Source: an uncultured Actinomycetes bacterium
Lineage (GTDB): Bacteria > Actinomycetota > Actinomycetes > Nanopelagicales > Nanopelagicaceae
DNA: 16,881 bases
Direction of reading: 5' to 3'
Assembly: GCA_903918325.1 (NCBI GenBank)
Contig: CAIXDY010000138.1
Span: 1 to 16,881, forward strand
The notes under the pieces are model-generated. The model did no database searches, was not told where the DNA came from, and saw only the letters and a list, made by a program, of their open reading frames with translations. The translations under genes were made by a program, and so were the position numbers. Below, piece after piece: positions 1-7,101 of this stretch (position 1 is the first letter of the stretch; every line of letters begins with the position of its first letter).

Positions 1-293
1 AGCGTTGGACTCTGCACGGTGTCGCTCATATGTTAGGTATGGATGTGCATGATTGTGCTCAAGCGCGCACCGATCAATATCGCGATGGCATTCTAGAAGC
101 GGGAATGATTTTAACTGTTGAACCAGGTCTTTATATTCAAAGTGATGACGAACTATTCCCACCTGAATATCGCGGTATTGGAATTCGAATTGAAGATGAC
201 GTCTTAGTAACCGAAGATGGCTACATTAATTTGAGCGAAAATATTCCGCATCATCCAGATGAAGTTGAAAGCTGGATGGCTTCACTTCGCTAA
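1..293 (+). CDS. pepP: Xaa-Pro aminopeptidase (aminopeptidase P), 3' part
   Basis: This is the C-terminal end of an M24-family metallopeptidase that removes the N-terminal residue from peptides with proline in second position. The reading frame is open from the left edge (first full codon at base 3), so the gene starts outside the window. The visible part opens with the HGVAH...DVHD block, which supplies the active-site and metal-binding histidines of aminopeptidase P. The VEPGLY and RIEDDVLVT blocks that follow carry the two glutamate metal ligands. Together these residues distinguish it from a general M24 protein such as creatinase. The aspartate ligands lie upstream, off the window. The stop overlaps the stop of the convergent fluoride channel gene by 12 bases, and I see no terminator hairpin between them. 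Confidence 0.93.
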   Translation, partial: RWTLHGVAHMLGMDVHDCAQARTDQYRDGILEAGMILTVEPGLYIQSDDELFPPEYRGIGIRIEDDVLVTEDGYINLSENIPHHPDEVESWMASLR

Positions 294-620
294 GTGAATT
301 CCTGCCCACGCTGCCAGTAAACCAAAACCAAGTGAAGCACTGAGGTTAATGGCTGCTGCCTTGTAGTTCTTTAATTCGTAGGCCAAAAAGAAATCGAGCA
401 TGAAAGTTGACCATGTTGTAAATGAACCTGCGAAGCCAACTACAAATAGTGCGTGCAGATTCATTGATGTATTCATCGCTAAACCCCACACAAACGAGCC
501 AAGAATATTAACTACAAAAATTCCATAAGGTTTAGTGCTGAATTTGCGAATGTATTGGTCAACAGCAAAGCGCGTTGGTGCGCCAATTGCTGCACCCAGA
601 ATTACAAATAAAGTTCTCAT
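282..620 (-). CDS. crcB: Fluoride channel subunit FluC/CrcB (first of a tandem pair)
   Basis: This is a small four-helix membrane protein of the FluC (CrcB) family, which exports fluoride passively as a dual-topology dimer. At 112 residues it is near the usual family length. Family marks are the N-terminal GAAIGAPTR with Arg17, the VVNILGSF block with pore Asn38, and the TM3 motif GFAGSFTTWSTF at about 62-73. The usual motif is TTFSTF. Here the first phenylalanine of the Phe box is Trp70 while the second, Phe73, is kept, and the glutamate that normally follows is Asp. The ATG overlaps the stop of the neighbouring paralogue as ATGA, so the two are translationally coupled and probably form a heterodimer. 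No fluoride riboswitch was seen in front of the pair. It is the last gene of the run that begins with sdhC. Confidence 0.93.
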   Translation of the reverse strand: MRTLFVILGAAIGAPTRFAVDQYIRKFSTKPYGIFVVNILGSFVWGLAMNTSMNLHALFVVGFAGSFTTWSTFMLDFFLAYELKNYKAAAINLSASLGFGLLAAWAGIHLAK

Positions 621-970
621 GAACGCACCGGAATTAATTTTCTAGAAATTGGTAGAACAAAGAGAATAATCAATAGTGAGAAAAGCACGTTGTGCATTAA
701 GAAAAGTTGGCCACCCTCTTTGGGAGTAAGAGTTAAACCTGCTACCGCAGAAAAAGTAGTGAGGCCGGCACAAAAACCGGGAAGTAAAAAATGCCGCAGA
801 TCAACGGTGCCACGGCGCTCCATTAAAACAATCAGAAAAGTTGCAATCGCTACACCAACCAAGTTGGCCGTTAATGTTGCATTGCGTCCATCGGCTATTT
901 GAATTCCCAACCAAAAACGGACCAGGGAGCCGAAAACTCCCCCTAGTGAGACTAAAGCTAGAGATTTCAG
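617..970 (-). CDS. crcB: Fluoride channel subunit FluC/CrcB (second of a tandem pair), probable CTG start
   Basis: This is a second FluC/CrcB subunit, 117 residues if it starts at the CTG at 970-968. A TTG at 910-908 is the first conventional start, but it would remove the GGVFGSLVR segment (Arg18) that forms TM1 in every FluC protein. No ATG or GTG exists upstream in this open frame, which is closed by a stop at 988-986. The CTG overlaps the upstream gene's TGA stop as CTGA, the same geometry as the ATGA couplings nearby. Pore residues visible: Asn36, and a TM3 motif GFCAGLTTFSAV that keeps the first Phe (73) of the Phe box and replaces the second with Val76. This is complementary to its partner. 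The function as half of a heterodimeric fluoride channel is inferred. Confidence 0.85.
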   Translation of the reverse strand: MKSLALVSLGGVFGSLVRFWLGIQIADGRNATLTANLVGVAIATFLIVLMERRGTVDLRHFLLPGFCAGLTTFSAVAGLTLTPKEGGQLFLMHNVLFSLLIILFVLPISRKLIPVRS

Positions 971-1320
971 TGTGGGAGCGCTTTCTTAGAAACACCTGAC
1001 ACTAAACGTGTAACAACGCTAATGACGATTGCAGCAAGAACGGCTGACCAAAAATTAGTGACATCTAATTTGTCGCTCCACCGTGCAACAAGTTCCAAAA
1101 TGGCGGCGTTAACAACGACTAAAAATAAACCCAGCGTTAAAATTACTGCCGGCAAGGTAAGAAGTTTGAGAAAACTTCCTAAAGTTGCATTGAGTAAACC
1201 AAAAAGAAGTGCGACCCACAGATATGTCGTGAAGCCACCTTTAACATCGATTCCTGGAATCAATGCCGTAGCAACCCAAAACGATAAAGCGAGTGCAGCC
1301 CAGCGCAGGATTAATTTCAT
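967..1320 (-). CDS. Small membrane protein of the phage holin_4_2 / YvlD family
   Basis: A 117-residue protein with four hydrophobic helices (about 5-25, 32-52, 54-76 and 90-110) matching the phage holin_4_2 / YvlD type of bacterial membrane protein. Recognisable blocks are IPGIDVKGGFTTYLWVALLFGLLNATLG, split here over two helices, and the following LLTLP...LTLGLFLVVVNAAIL. Despite the family name, such genes are ordinary chromosomal genes of unknown function in most bacteria and are not evidence of a prophage. The gene begins 7 bases after the sdhB stop, and its stop overlaps the next fluC start. It therefore bridges the sdh genes and the fluoride channel pair in one apparent transcript. Confidence 0.8.
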   Translation of the reverse strand: MKLILRWAALALSFWVATALIPGIDVKGGFTTYLWVALLFGLLNATLGSFLKLLTLPAVILTLGLFLVVVNAAILELVARWSDKLDVTNFWSAVLAAIVISVVTRLVSGVSKKALPH

Positions 1321-1327
1321 GTCTCTA

Positions 1328-2086
1328 TTAAAGACCCTCGCGGCGCCGAATCTTTGAACCTAACCAGCGTGCTGGGTCATATTTAATATCTACAACGCGC
1401 TCCTTCATAGGAATGATCGCGTTGTCGGTAATACGAATGTGCTCAGGGCAGACTTCGGTACAGCACTTGGTGATGTTGCACATTCCAAGGCCGTGTTCTT
1501 CTTGCGCAGTCTTCTTTCGATTCTTCAAAGTATCCAGTGGGTGCATGTCTAGCTCTGCAATACGGATAAAGAATCGTGGACCCGCAAAAGATTTCTTATT
1601 TTCTTCGTGATCGCGGACAACGTGACAAACATCTTGGCACAAGAAACATTCGATGCACTTGCGGAACTCTTGGCTGCGCTCGACATCGATCTGTTCCATG
1701 CGCGCTTCGCCCGGAGCTAAATCTTTAGGGTGCTCATACGCTGGAATTTCCATTGCTTTTTTGTAGTTAAAGGACACATCGGTCACTAAATCTTTAATAA
1801 CAGGGAATGCGCGAAGTGGTGTAACTGTGATTGTTTCCTCTTCACCAAATGATGCAACTTGTGTCATGCAAGCCAGACGAGGCTTTCCATTAATTTCCAT
1901 TGAACAAGAGCCACACTTACCAGCCTTACAGTTCCAACGAACGGCAAGATCGCCCATTTGTGTTGCTTGAACCCGGTGAATGACATCGAGAACAACTTCA
2001 CCTTCATTGGCCTCTACAACTACATCTTTAAGTGCGCCATCAGTTGAATCTCCACGCCAGATGCGAAGTTTAATATTGCGTGCCAT
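1328..2086 (-). CDS. sdhB: Succinate dehydrogenase iron-sulfur subunit
   Basis: This is the electron-transfer subunit of succinate dehydrogenase (complex II), 252 residues, passing electrons from the flavoprotein to the membrane quinone site. The N-terminal plant-type ferredoxin domain carries the 2Fe-2S ligands Cys53, 58, 61 and 73. The C-terminal helical domain carries CxxCxxCxxxC at 144-154 and Cys203/209/213, the ligands of the 4Fe-4S and 3Fe-4S clusters; an additional Cys208 sits next to Cys209. Its ATG shares one base with the sdhA stop (TAATG). Order and sizes of the sdhC-sdhA-sdhB set resemble the Mycobacterium Sdh1 operon (Rv0249c-Rv0247c), an assignment from memory of family sizes. 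Confidence 0.95.
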   Translation of the reverse strand: MARNIKLRIWRGDSTDGALKDVVVEANEGEVVLDVIHRVQATQMGDLAVRWNCKAGKCGSCSMEINGKPRLACMTQVASFGEEETITVTPLRAFPVIKDLVTDVSFNYKKAMEIPAYEHPKDLAPGEARMEQIDVERSQEFRKCIECFLCQDVCHVVRDHEENKKSFAGPRFFIRIAELDMHPLDTLKNRKKTAQEEHGLGMCNITKCCTEVCPEHIRITDNAIIPMKERVVDIKYDPARWLGSKIRRREGL

Positions 2087-3966
2087 TAGTTGGAACCGCC
2101 TTTCGCAATTTCTTCCGGTGTCATGTATTTCTCCAACTCGTGAACGTCAAAAAGGTCAAAGAGTTCTTTAGGAATTGTTGGCAGAACTTGTTCGCGAATA
2201 TTTACTTGGTTGCCATCAAAGGAGGAAATATTATTGATTTGGCGCCATTTATTATTCATGCCCGGGAAGTCATCGCGAGTATGACCACCGCGAGATTCTT
2301 CGCGATTGATCGCTGATTTTGCTGTTGATTCGGCAACTAACAACATGTTGTCTAAATCAAAAGCTAAGTGGAACCCTGGGTTGAACTTTCGTCCCCCGCT
2401 TACTGAAACATTTGCGCTGCGCTTGCGAATTTCGGCAATTTTTATAATTGCTTCTTCTAATTCAACTTTAGTTCGAATAATTCCGACAAGGTTGTGTGTA
2501 ATTTCCTGTAACTCTGCGTGTAAGGAGTAAGAGTTTTCTCCGCCTTGGCGATCAAATGGTGCCTGAATCTTGGCTGCAGCTGCAGCGATTGCCGCTTGGC
2601 TAACTGGGTTTGCACCATTGTTCTTAACGTAATCAATCGCGCCAATACCTGCGCGACGACCGAATACCAAAAGATCTGTCAATGAGTTTCCACCCAAACG
2701 ATTTGAACCATGCATTCCGCCGGCAACTTCACCAGCGGCAAATAAACCTGGAACTCCAACTGCTGCGGCAGTATCTGGCTCAACTTCAACGCCGCCCATA
2801 ACGTAGTGACACGTTGGGCCAACTTCCATTGCTTCCTTAGTGATGTCTACGCCAGCTAATTCATAGAACTGGTGCCACATAGATGGAAGACGCTTTTTGA
2901 TAATTTCTGCCGATAAACGCTTAGAAACATCCAAGAAAACGCCGCCGTGTTCAGTTCCGCGGCCAGCTTTTACTTCAGTGTTAATTGCGCGTGCAACTTC
3001 ATCGCGTGGCAATAATTCTGGCGGCCGGCGATTGTTATCTTGATCTTCATACCAACGATCTGCTTCGGCTTCATTGTCGGCGTACTTATCTTTGAATACA
3101 TCTGGGATGTACTTAAACATAAAACGTTCGCCGTTAGTGTTGGTTAAAACTCCACCTTCACCGCGAACTGATTCAGTTACTAAAATTCCACGAACTGAAG
3201 GTGGCCACACCATTCCTGTTGGGTGGAACTGTAGGAACTCCATATCAACAAGGTTTGCGCCAGCTTTTAGCGCGAGTGCATGCCCATCGCCGGTACCTTC
3301 CCATGAGTTAGAAGTAATTTTGAAAGTTTTACCAACGCCACCAGTTGCAATAATTACTGCAGGTGCTTCAAATAAAACCTCTGAACCTGATTCGCGCCAG
3401 TAACCGTAAGCACCTGAAATCTTTCCATTTTCTTTCAAGATGTCAGTGATTGTTAATTCGGCATAAACTTTAATTCCGCTTTCCATGTCGCCAGTTTCGC
3501 GACCGTCTTTTTGTTGCAGTTGAACAATTTTTTGCTGCATTGTTCGGATAAGTTCTAGACCTGTGCGATCACCAACATGTGCAAGACGTGGGTACTCGTG
3601 TCCACCAAAGTTACGTTGTGAAATCTTTCCGGCTTTAGTGCGATCAAATAACGCGCCCCACGTTTCAAGCTCCCAAATGCGATCTGGGGCTTCTTTGGCA
3701 TGGAGTTCGGCCATGCGGAAATGATTGAGGAATTTGCCACCGCGCATAGTGTCGCGAAAGTGAACCATCCAATTGTCATTATCATTCACATTTCCCATTG
3801 ATGCCGCAGCGCCACCTTCGGCCATAACTGTGTGGGCTTTACCAAATAATGATTTACAGATGATGGCTACACGCAAACCTGCTTCACGGGCTTCAACGGC
3901 AGCGCGCAAACCCGCGCCTCCTGCACCAATAACAAGGACATCGTAATTATGGCGTTCGATAGTCAT
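2086..3966 (-). CDS. sdhA: Succinate dehydrogenase flavoprotein subunit
   Basis: This is the catalytic subunit that oxidises succinate to fumarate with covalently bound FAD, 626 residues. The N-terminus has the dinucleotide-binding fold (VIGAGGAGLRAA, about 12-23). His45 lies in the AHTVMAEGG segment, the expected site of the 8-alpha-N3-histidyl FAD bond. QFHPTG and the late NRLGGNSLTDLLVFGRRAG block are active-site and FAD-binding hallmarks. A well-spaced AAGGGG Shine-Dalgarno sequence precedes the ATG, and the gap from the sdhC stop is 12 bases. The size and the neighbouring five-helix anchor fit the actinobacterial Sdh1 class rather than the proteobacterial enzyme. Fumarate reductase activity cannot be excluded by sequence alone. 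Confidence 0.95.
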   Translation of the reverse strand: MTIERHNYDVLVIGAGGAGLRAAVEAREAGLRVAIICKSLFGKAHTVMAEGGAAASMGNVNDNDNWMVHFRDTMRGGKFLNHFRMAELHAKEAPDRIWELETWGALFDRTKAGKISQRNFGGHEYPRLAHVGDRTGLELIRTMQQKIVQLQQKDGRETGDMESGIKVYAELTITDILKENGKISGAYGYWRESGSEVLFEAPAVIIATGGVGKTFKITSNSWEGTGDGHALALKAGANLVDMEFLQFHPTGMVWPPSVRGILVTESVRGEGGVLTNTNGERFMFKYIPDVFKDKYADNEAEADRWYEDQDNNRRPPELLPRDEVARAINTEVKAGRGTEHGGVFLDVSKRLSAEIIKKRLPSMWHQFYELAGVDITKEAMEVGPTCHYVMGGVEVEPDTAAAVGVPGLFAAGEVAGGMHGSNRLGGNSLTDLLVFGRRAGIGAIDYVKNNGANPVSQAAIAAAAAKIQAPFDRQGGENSYSLHAELQEITHNLVGIIRTKVELEEAIIKIAEIRKRSANVSVSGGRKFNPGFHLAFDLDNMLLVAESTAKSAINREESRGGHTRDDFPGMNNKWRQINNISSFDGNQVNIREQVLPTIPKELFDLFDVHELEKYMTPEEIAKGGSN

Positions 3967-3978
3967 AGTCGATTCCCC

Positions 3979-4779
3979 TTAGAAGAAGTAAAAATTTGTC
4001 CAGGCGCCAGATGCAACTTGGCGAACATAAATGTCAGCAAAAGCAACGGCGGCAAGTGAGTACCAAGCAAATTGTTGATGCTTGTGATTAAGAATTGAAA
4101 CCCATGTCCATAGCTTGTAGCGAACTGGATGCTTTGAGAAATGCTTTAAACGTCCACCAACAGTATGGCGGCATGTGTGACACGACAAAGAGTAGAACCA
4201 AAGAAGTGATGAGCTAACAAGTAACACAAGTGAACCAACACTCATGTGTCCCCACTGTCCTTCGGCATTCTTGAAAGAAATAATTGCGTCATAGGTTAAG
4301 AACACATTGAAAACTAAACCGGCGTAAAAAAACCAACGATGTGCGTTTTGCAAGATTAGTGGTGCGCGAGTTTCGCCTGTGTATTTTTCATGTGGCTCAG
4401 CAACTGCACATGCTGGTGGTGATAACCAAAATGCGCGGTAGTACGCCTTGCGGTAGTAATAACAGGTCATGCGGAAACCAAGTGGGAAAATCAAAATAAT
4501 AAGTGCAGGGGAAAGTGCAAAGTTAGCAATGTGTGCGCTCACTGGAGTAAAGCCGGCAATAGTTGAACCAGCAATACATGCTTGCGATAGACATGGTGAG
4601 TAGAAAGGTGAGATCAATGGTTCAACGAAATAATTAGCATTTTCAAAAGCGCGAAAAGTCGCGTAAATAATAAAAGAGAACAACACTGCAAAAGTAATCA
4701 GTGGTTGTAACCACCATTTATCGGTGCGTAGGGTGCGCTCTTTGATTTTCGCGCGTGCTGGTGAAAAAACACCCGACAT
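3979..4779 (-). CDS. sdhC: Succinate dehydrogenase cytochrome b / membrane anchor subunit
   Basis: This is the membrane anchor that carries the quinone site and probably heme for the succinate dehydrogenase encoded just downstream, 266 residues. I count about five transmembrane helices. Potential heme or quinone histidines occur in SAHIANF, QNAHRWFFY, SCHTCRHTVGG and NHKHQQFAWYS. It looks like the single-subunit anchor of Mycobacterium Sdh1 (Rv0249c type). The frame stays open to an ATG at 4857. I chose the ATG at 4779-4777 because GGGGAG sits six bases in front of it and because the extra 26 residues are not hydrophobic-anchor-like. It is the first gene of the sdhC-sdhA-sdhB-holin-fluC-fluC run. 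I found no convincing -10 hexamer in its upstream 119 bases. Confidence 0.88.
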   Translation of the reverse strand: MSGVFSPARAKIKERTLRTDKWWLQPLITFAVLFSFIIYATFRAFENANYFVEPLISPFYSPCLSQACIAGSTIAGFTPVSAHIANFALSPALIILIFPLGFRMTCYYYRKAYYRAFWLSPPACAVAEPHEKYTGETRAPLILQNAHRWFFYAGLVFNVFLTYDAIISFKNAEGQWGHMSVGSLVLLVSSSLLWFYSLSCHTCRHTVGGRLKHFSKHPVRYKLWTWVSILNHKHQQFAWYSLAAVAFADIYVRQVASGAWTNFYFF

Positions 4780-4898
4780 GAATAACTCCCCGCCATAGAT
4801 AGAAATAACTAGGCGTAAGTCTCCTCTTGCGCTGATATTTCGGCCAGAGAAAACCATGCGTACGGGCTATGAACTCAGCCACAGAGATTGAGAAAAAA

Positions 4899-4984
4899 TG
4901 GCGGAGGGCGTGGGATTTGAACCCACGAAACTTTCGTTTGCCGGTTTTCAAGACCGGTGCACTCGGCCGCTATGCGAGCCCTCC
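4899..4984 (-). tRNA. tRNA-Ser (anticodon TGA)
   Basis: This is a class II tRNA read on the minus strand. The acceptor stem GGAGGGC/GCCCTCC is perfect, the discriminator is G, and CCA is encoded. The anticodon arm CCGGT-CTTGAAA-ACCGG gives anticodon TGA (bases 4950-4948). A long variable arm folds as AAAC-GAAA-GTTT, and the T arm is GTGGG-TTCAAAT-CCCAC. Six T residues follow the CCA directly (4898-4893), which may end the transcript. It lies one gene away from serS, the enzyme that charges it. Confidence 0.97.
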
Positions 4985-4991
4985 GTGGGAG

Positions 4992-5018
4992 AGATTACCT
5001 GAAGTTGGCGTTAGTCAA
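4992..5018 (-). promoter_or_regulatory. Probable tRNA-Ser promoter
   Basis: On the minus strand TTGACT (5018-5013) and TAATCT (4997-4992) are separated by 15 bases, close to sigma-70/SigA -35 and -10 consensus with a slightly short spacer. The predicted start of transcription, seven bases past the -10, falls at about 4985, right at the mature 5' end of tRNA-Ser. This implies a tRNA precursor with almost no 5' leader. The promoter lies between the HAD gene stop and the tRNA. Confidence 0.55.
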
Positions 5019-5032
5019 AAATCGGCCAAAAA

Positions 5033-5845
5033 TTAAGCGGGAAGTTCTAATAACTTCTCAATAATCATCGCTACACCATCAACATCATGTGACGGGGCGA
5101 GATCTTTTGCGAATTTAATTCCATCAGGGTGGCCATCGGCCATCGCAAATGAACGTCCACACCATTGCAACATCGGGAAGTCATTTGGATTATCACCAAA
5201 GGAAACACAATCGGCAGCATCTATGCCCAATCGCCCCGCAACTTTTGCCAACGTTGTGCCTTTTGAAATACCAAGTGCTGAAATTTCAAGAAGTGATTCG
5301 CGTGGATTTGAGTGCGTGACTGTTACTAAACCTTCTAGCTCCACCAACGCTACTTCCAACATTTCATCGGACGTAAATTCGCCGCCACTGCATCGGGCTA
5401 GCATTTTAAAAACTGGACCTTTAATTCCATCTTCGATCCGTTCAACACCAACGTTATCTAAACCGATATCCCACCGTGGAATATAACTCTTTTCGCGGTG
5501 GTAGTAATCATGAGTTTCGATCGCAAATGAAATTGGTGGCATAGCTTTGCGCATACGATGTGCAACTTCTAATTGATCTTCTTTTGAAATTAACCACTCT
5601 TCGGTGACTTCGCGATTTATTAAGTCGTACAACATCGCGCCATTGCCACAAATTGCTCCACCAAAACCAAAAGCTTCACGGATTTCATTCATCCAACGAG
5701 GAGGTCGGCCAGTCACAAAAAATATGTGAATTCCTAAGTCTTTGGCTTTAGTAAAGGTATCGATGGTTCGTTGTGTAATTGTTCCGTCGTGCTGAACTAT
5801 CGTGCCATCTAAATCAGTAGCAATTAATTTGGGACGTTTGCTCAC
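5033..5845 (-). CDS. Cof-type HAD-superfamily phosphatase
   Basis: A 270-residue cytosolic hydrolase of the HAD superfamily, Cof/subfamily IIB type, which usually dephosphorylates sugar phosphates or similar small molecules. Motif I is ATDLDGT with nucleophile Asp11 and acid Asp13. Motif II is the threonine in FFVTGRPP, and motif IV is GDNPNDFPML, which binds magnesium. The segment between them, rich in alpha/beta elements, is the C2-type cap, and LGISKGTTLAKV supplies the conserved lysine. The GTG start overlaps the serS stop as GTGA, so it is co-translated with serS. Position after serS is common in actinobacteria, but the substrate is unknown. Confidence 0.88.
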   Translation of the reverse strand: MSKRPKLIATDLDGTIVQHDGTITQRTIDTFTKAKDLGIHIFFVTGRPPRWMNEIREAFGFGGAICGNGAMLYDLINREVTEEWLISKEDQLEVAHRMRKAMPPISFAIETHDYYHREKSYIPRWDIGLDNVGVERIEDGIKGPVFKMLARCSGGEFTSDEMLEVALVELEGLVTVTHSNPRESLLEISALGISKGTTLAKVAGRLGIDAADCVSFGDNPNDFPMLQWCGRSFAMADGHPDGIKFAKDLAPSHDVDGVAMIIEKLLELPA

Positions 5846-7101
5846 ACCAACTCAAATCGCGCTTTACCAAGAAATGGTTGTAGAGCTTTTGGAACGTTAA
5901 CTGTTCCATCGGCATTTTGGTGATTTTCAAGAATGGCAACAATCATGCGTGGAATCGCGACCAAAGTGCCGTTGAGGGTTGCAACCGATTTTGTGCCGTC
6001 GGCATCTTTATAACGAATATTTAGGCGGCGCGCTTGGAACTCGGTGCAGTTAGACGTACTTGTTACTTCACGATACGCATTTTGTGTAGGAATCCACGCT
6101 TCAATATCAAACTTGCGGTTAGCGCTAGATCCCAGATCTCCTGATGCGACATCGATTACGCGGTAAGGGATTTCCATTGCATTCAGGAAATCTTTTTCCC
6201 ATTGCAATAAGCGTGCATGCTCTTCTTTAGCTTGATCTGGATGGCAGAAAGAAAACATTTCAACTTTATCGAATTGATGTACGCGAATAATTCCGCGCGT
6301 ATCTTTTCCATACGATCCGGCTTCACGTCGAAAACAGGATGAATAACCGGCATATCGCATTGGTAATTTATCAGCCGGTAAAACTTCATCCATATGCATT
6401 GCAGCTAACGGCACTTCAGAAGTTCCAACTAAATAAACATCATCTTTTTCAATTCGATAAACATTCTCGGCAGCTTGTCCTAAAAACCCAGTACCTTCCA
6501 TGGCTGCTGGATTTACAAGTACTGGCGGAATAACTGGAGTGAAACCAGATTTAAGCGCCGAAGAAATTGCGTAGTTCACTAATGCGAATTCCAGTAAAGC
6601 TCCAGAGCCCGTTAAATAATAAGAACGAGAACCGGCAACCTTTGCACCGCGTTCGGTATCAATTGCCCCAAGTAATTTTCCAAGTTCTACGTGGTCTTTA
6701 GCTTCAAAATCAAAAACGCGTGGTGTGCCTACATGTTCCAAAACAACAAAATCTGCTTCTCCGCCAATGGGTGCAGCTGGATCTAAAACATTTGAGAGCT
6801 GCATGATTAAAGCTTTTGCCGCCTCTTCTAGCTCTGCACGCTTAGCATCGGCCTCTTTAACTTTATTAGCTAACTCTTTAGCGTTTTCTAGTAATGCCGC
6901 TTTTTCTTCAGCTTTTGCGCTGCCAACTGATTTTGATAACGTATTTTGTTCAGCGCGAAGTTTTTCAAATTTTTCAATTGCTTCACGACGTAATTCATCA
7001 GCTGCTAAAACTTTATCGACGATTGATGCATCTTCGCCACGACCTTTTTGTGATGCTTTAACAACATCTGGGTTATCGCGCAGAAATTTTATGTCGATCA
7101 T
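5842..7101 (-). CDS. serS: Seryl-tRNA synthetase
   Basis: This class II aminoacyl-tRNA synthetase attaches serine to tRNA-Ser, 419 residues, the usual bacterial length. Residues about 1-105 form the charged helical arm (antiparallel coiled coil) that grips the long variable arm of tRNA-Ser. The catalytic core shows the TSEVPL serine/ATP-site block. Motif 2 is FRREAGSYGKDTRGIIRVHQF, and TSTSNCTEFQARRLNIRY follows it. Motif 3 is NGTLVAIPRMIVAILEN near residues 378-393. The ATG overlaps the pheA stop as ATGA and its stop overlaps the HAD start. The cognate tRNA-Ser(TGA) is encoded just past the HAD gene. Confidence 0.97.
   Translation of the reverse strand: MIDIKFLRDNPDVVKASQKGRGEDASIVDKVLAADELRREAIEKFEKLRAEQNTLSKSVGSAKAEEKAALLENAKELANKVKEADAKRAELEEAAKALIMQLSNVLDPAAPIGGEADFVVLEHVGTPRVFDFEAKDHVELGKLLGAIDTERGAKVAGSRSYYLTGSGALLEFALVNYAISSALKSGFTPVIPPVLVNPAAMEGTGFLGQAAENVYRIEKDDVYLVGTSEVPLAAMHMDEVLPADKLPMRYAGYSSCFRREAGSYGKDTRGIIRVHQFDKVEMFSFCHPDQAKEEHARLLQWEKDFLNAMEIPYRVIDVASGDLGSSANRKFDIEAWIPTQNAYREVTSTSNCTEFQARRLNIRYKDADGTKSVATLNGTLVAIPRMIVAILENHQNADGTVNVPKALQPFLGKARFELV

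Noticed and set aside
801..995. Minus-strand 64-residue frame near the fluC/holin junction
   Set aside because: It is out of frame with both membrane proteins, whose overlap at CTGA explains the DNA.
967..1320. Prophage remnant suggested by the holin family name
   Set aside because: holin_4_2/YvlD proteins are common chromosomal membrane proteins, and no other phage gene is present.
4780..4857. N-terminal extension of sdhC to the ATG at 4857
   Set aside because: GGGGAG sits at ideal distance from the ATG at 4779, and the added 26 residues have no family support.
4780..4898. Riboswitch or attenuator before sdhC
   Set aside because: I found no stable paired structure or known riboswitch core in these 119 bases and no clear -10 element.
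4718..4951. Minus-strand open frame across tRNA-Ser and the sdhC start
   Set aside because: It runs through the tRNA and the out-of-frame start of sdhC; the product is basic and low in structure, so it is a shadow frame.
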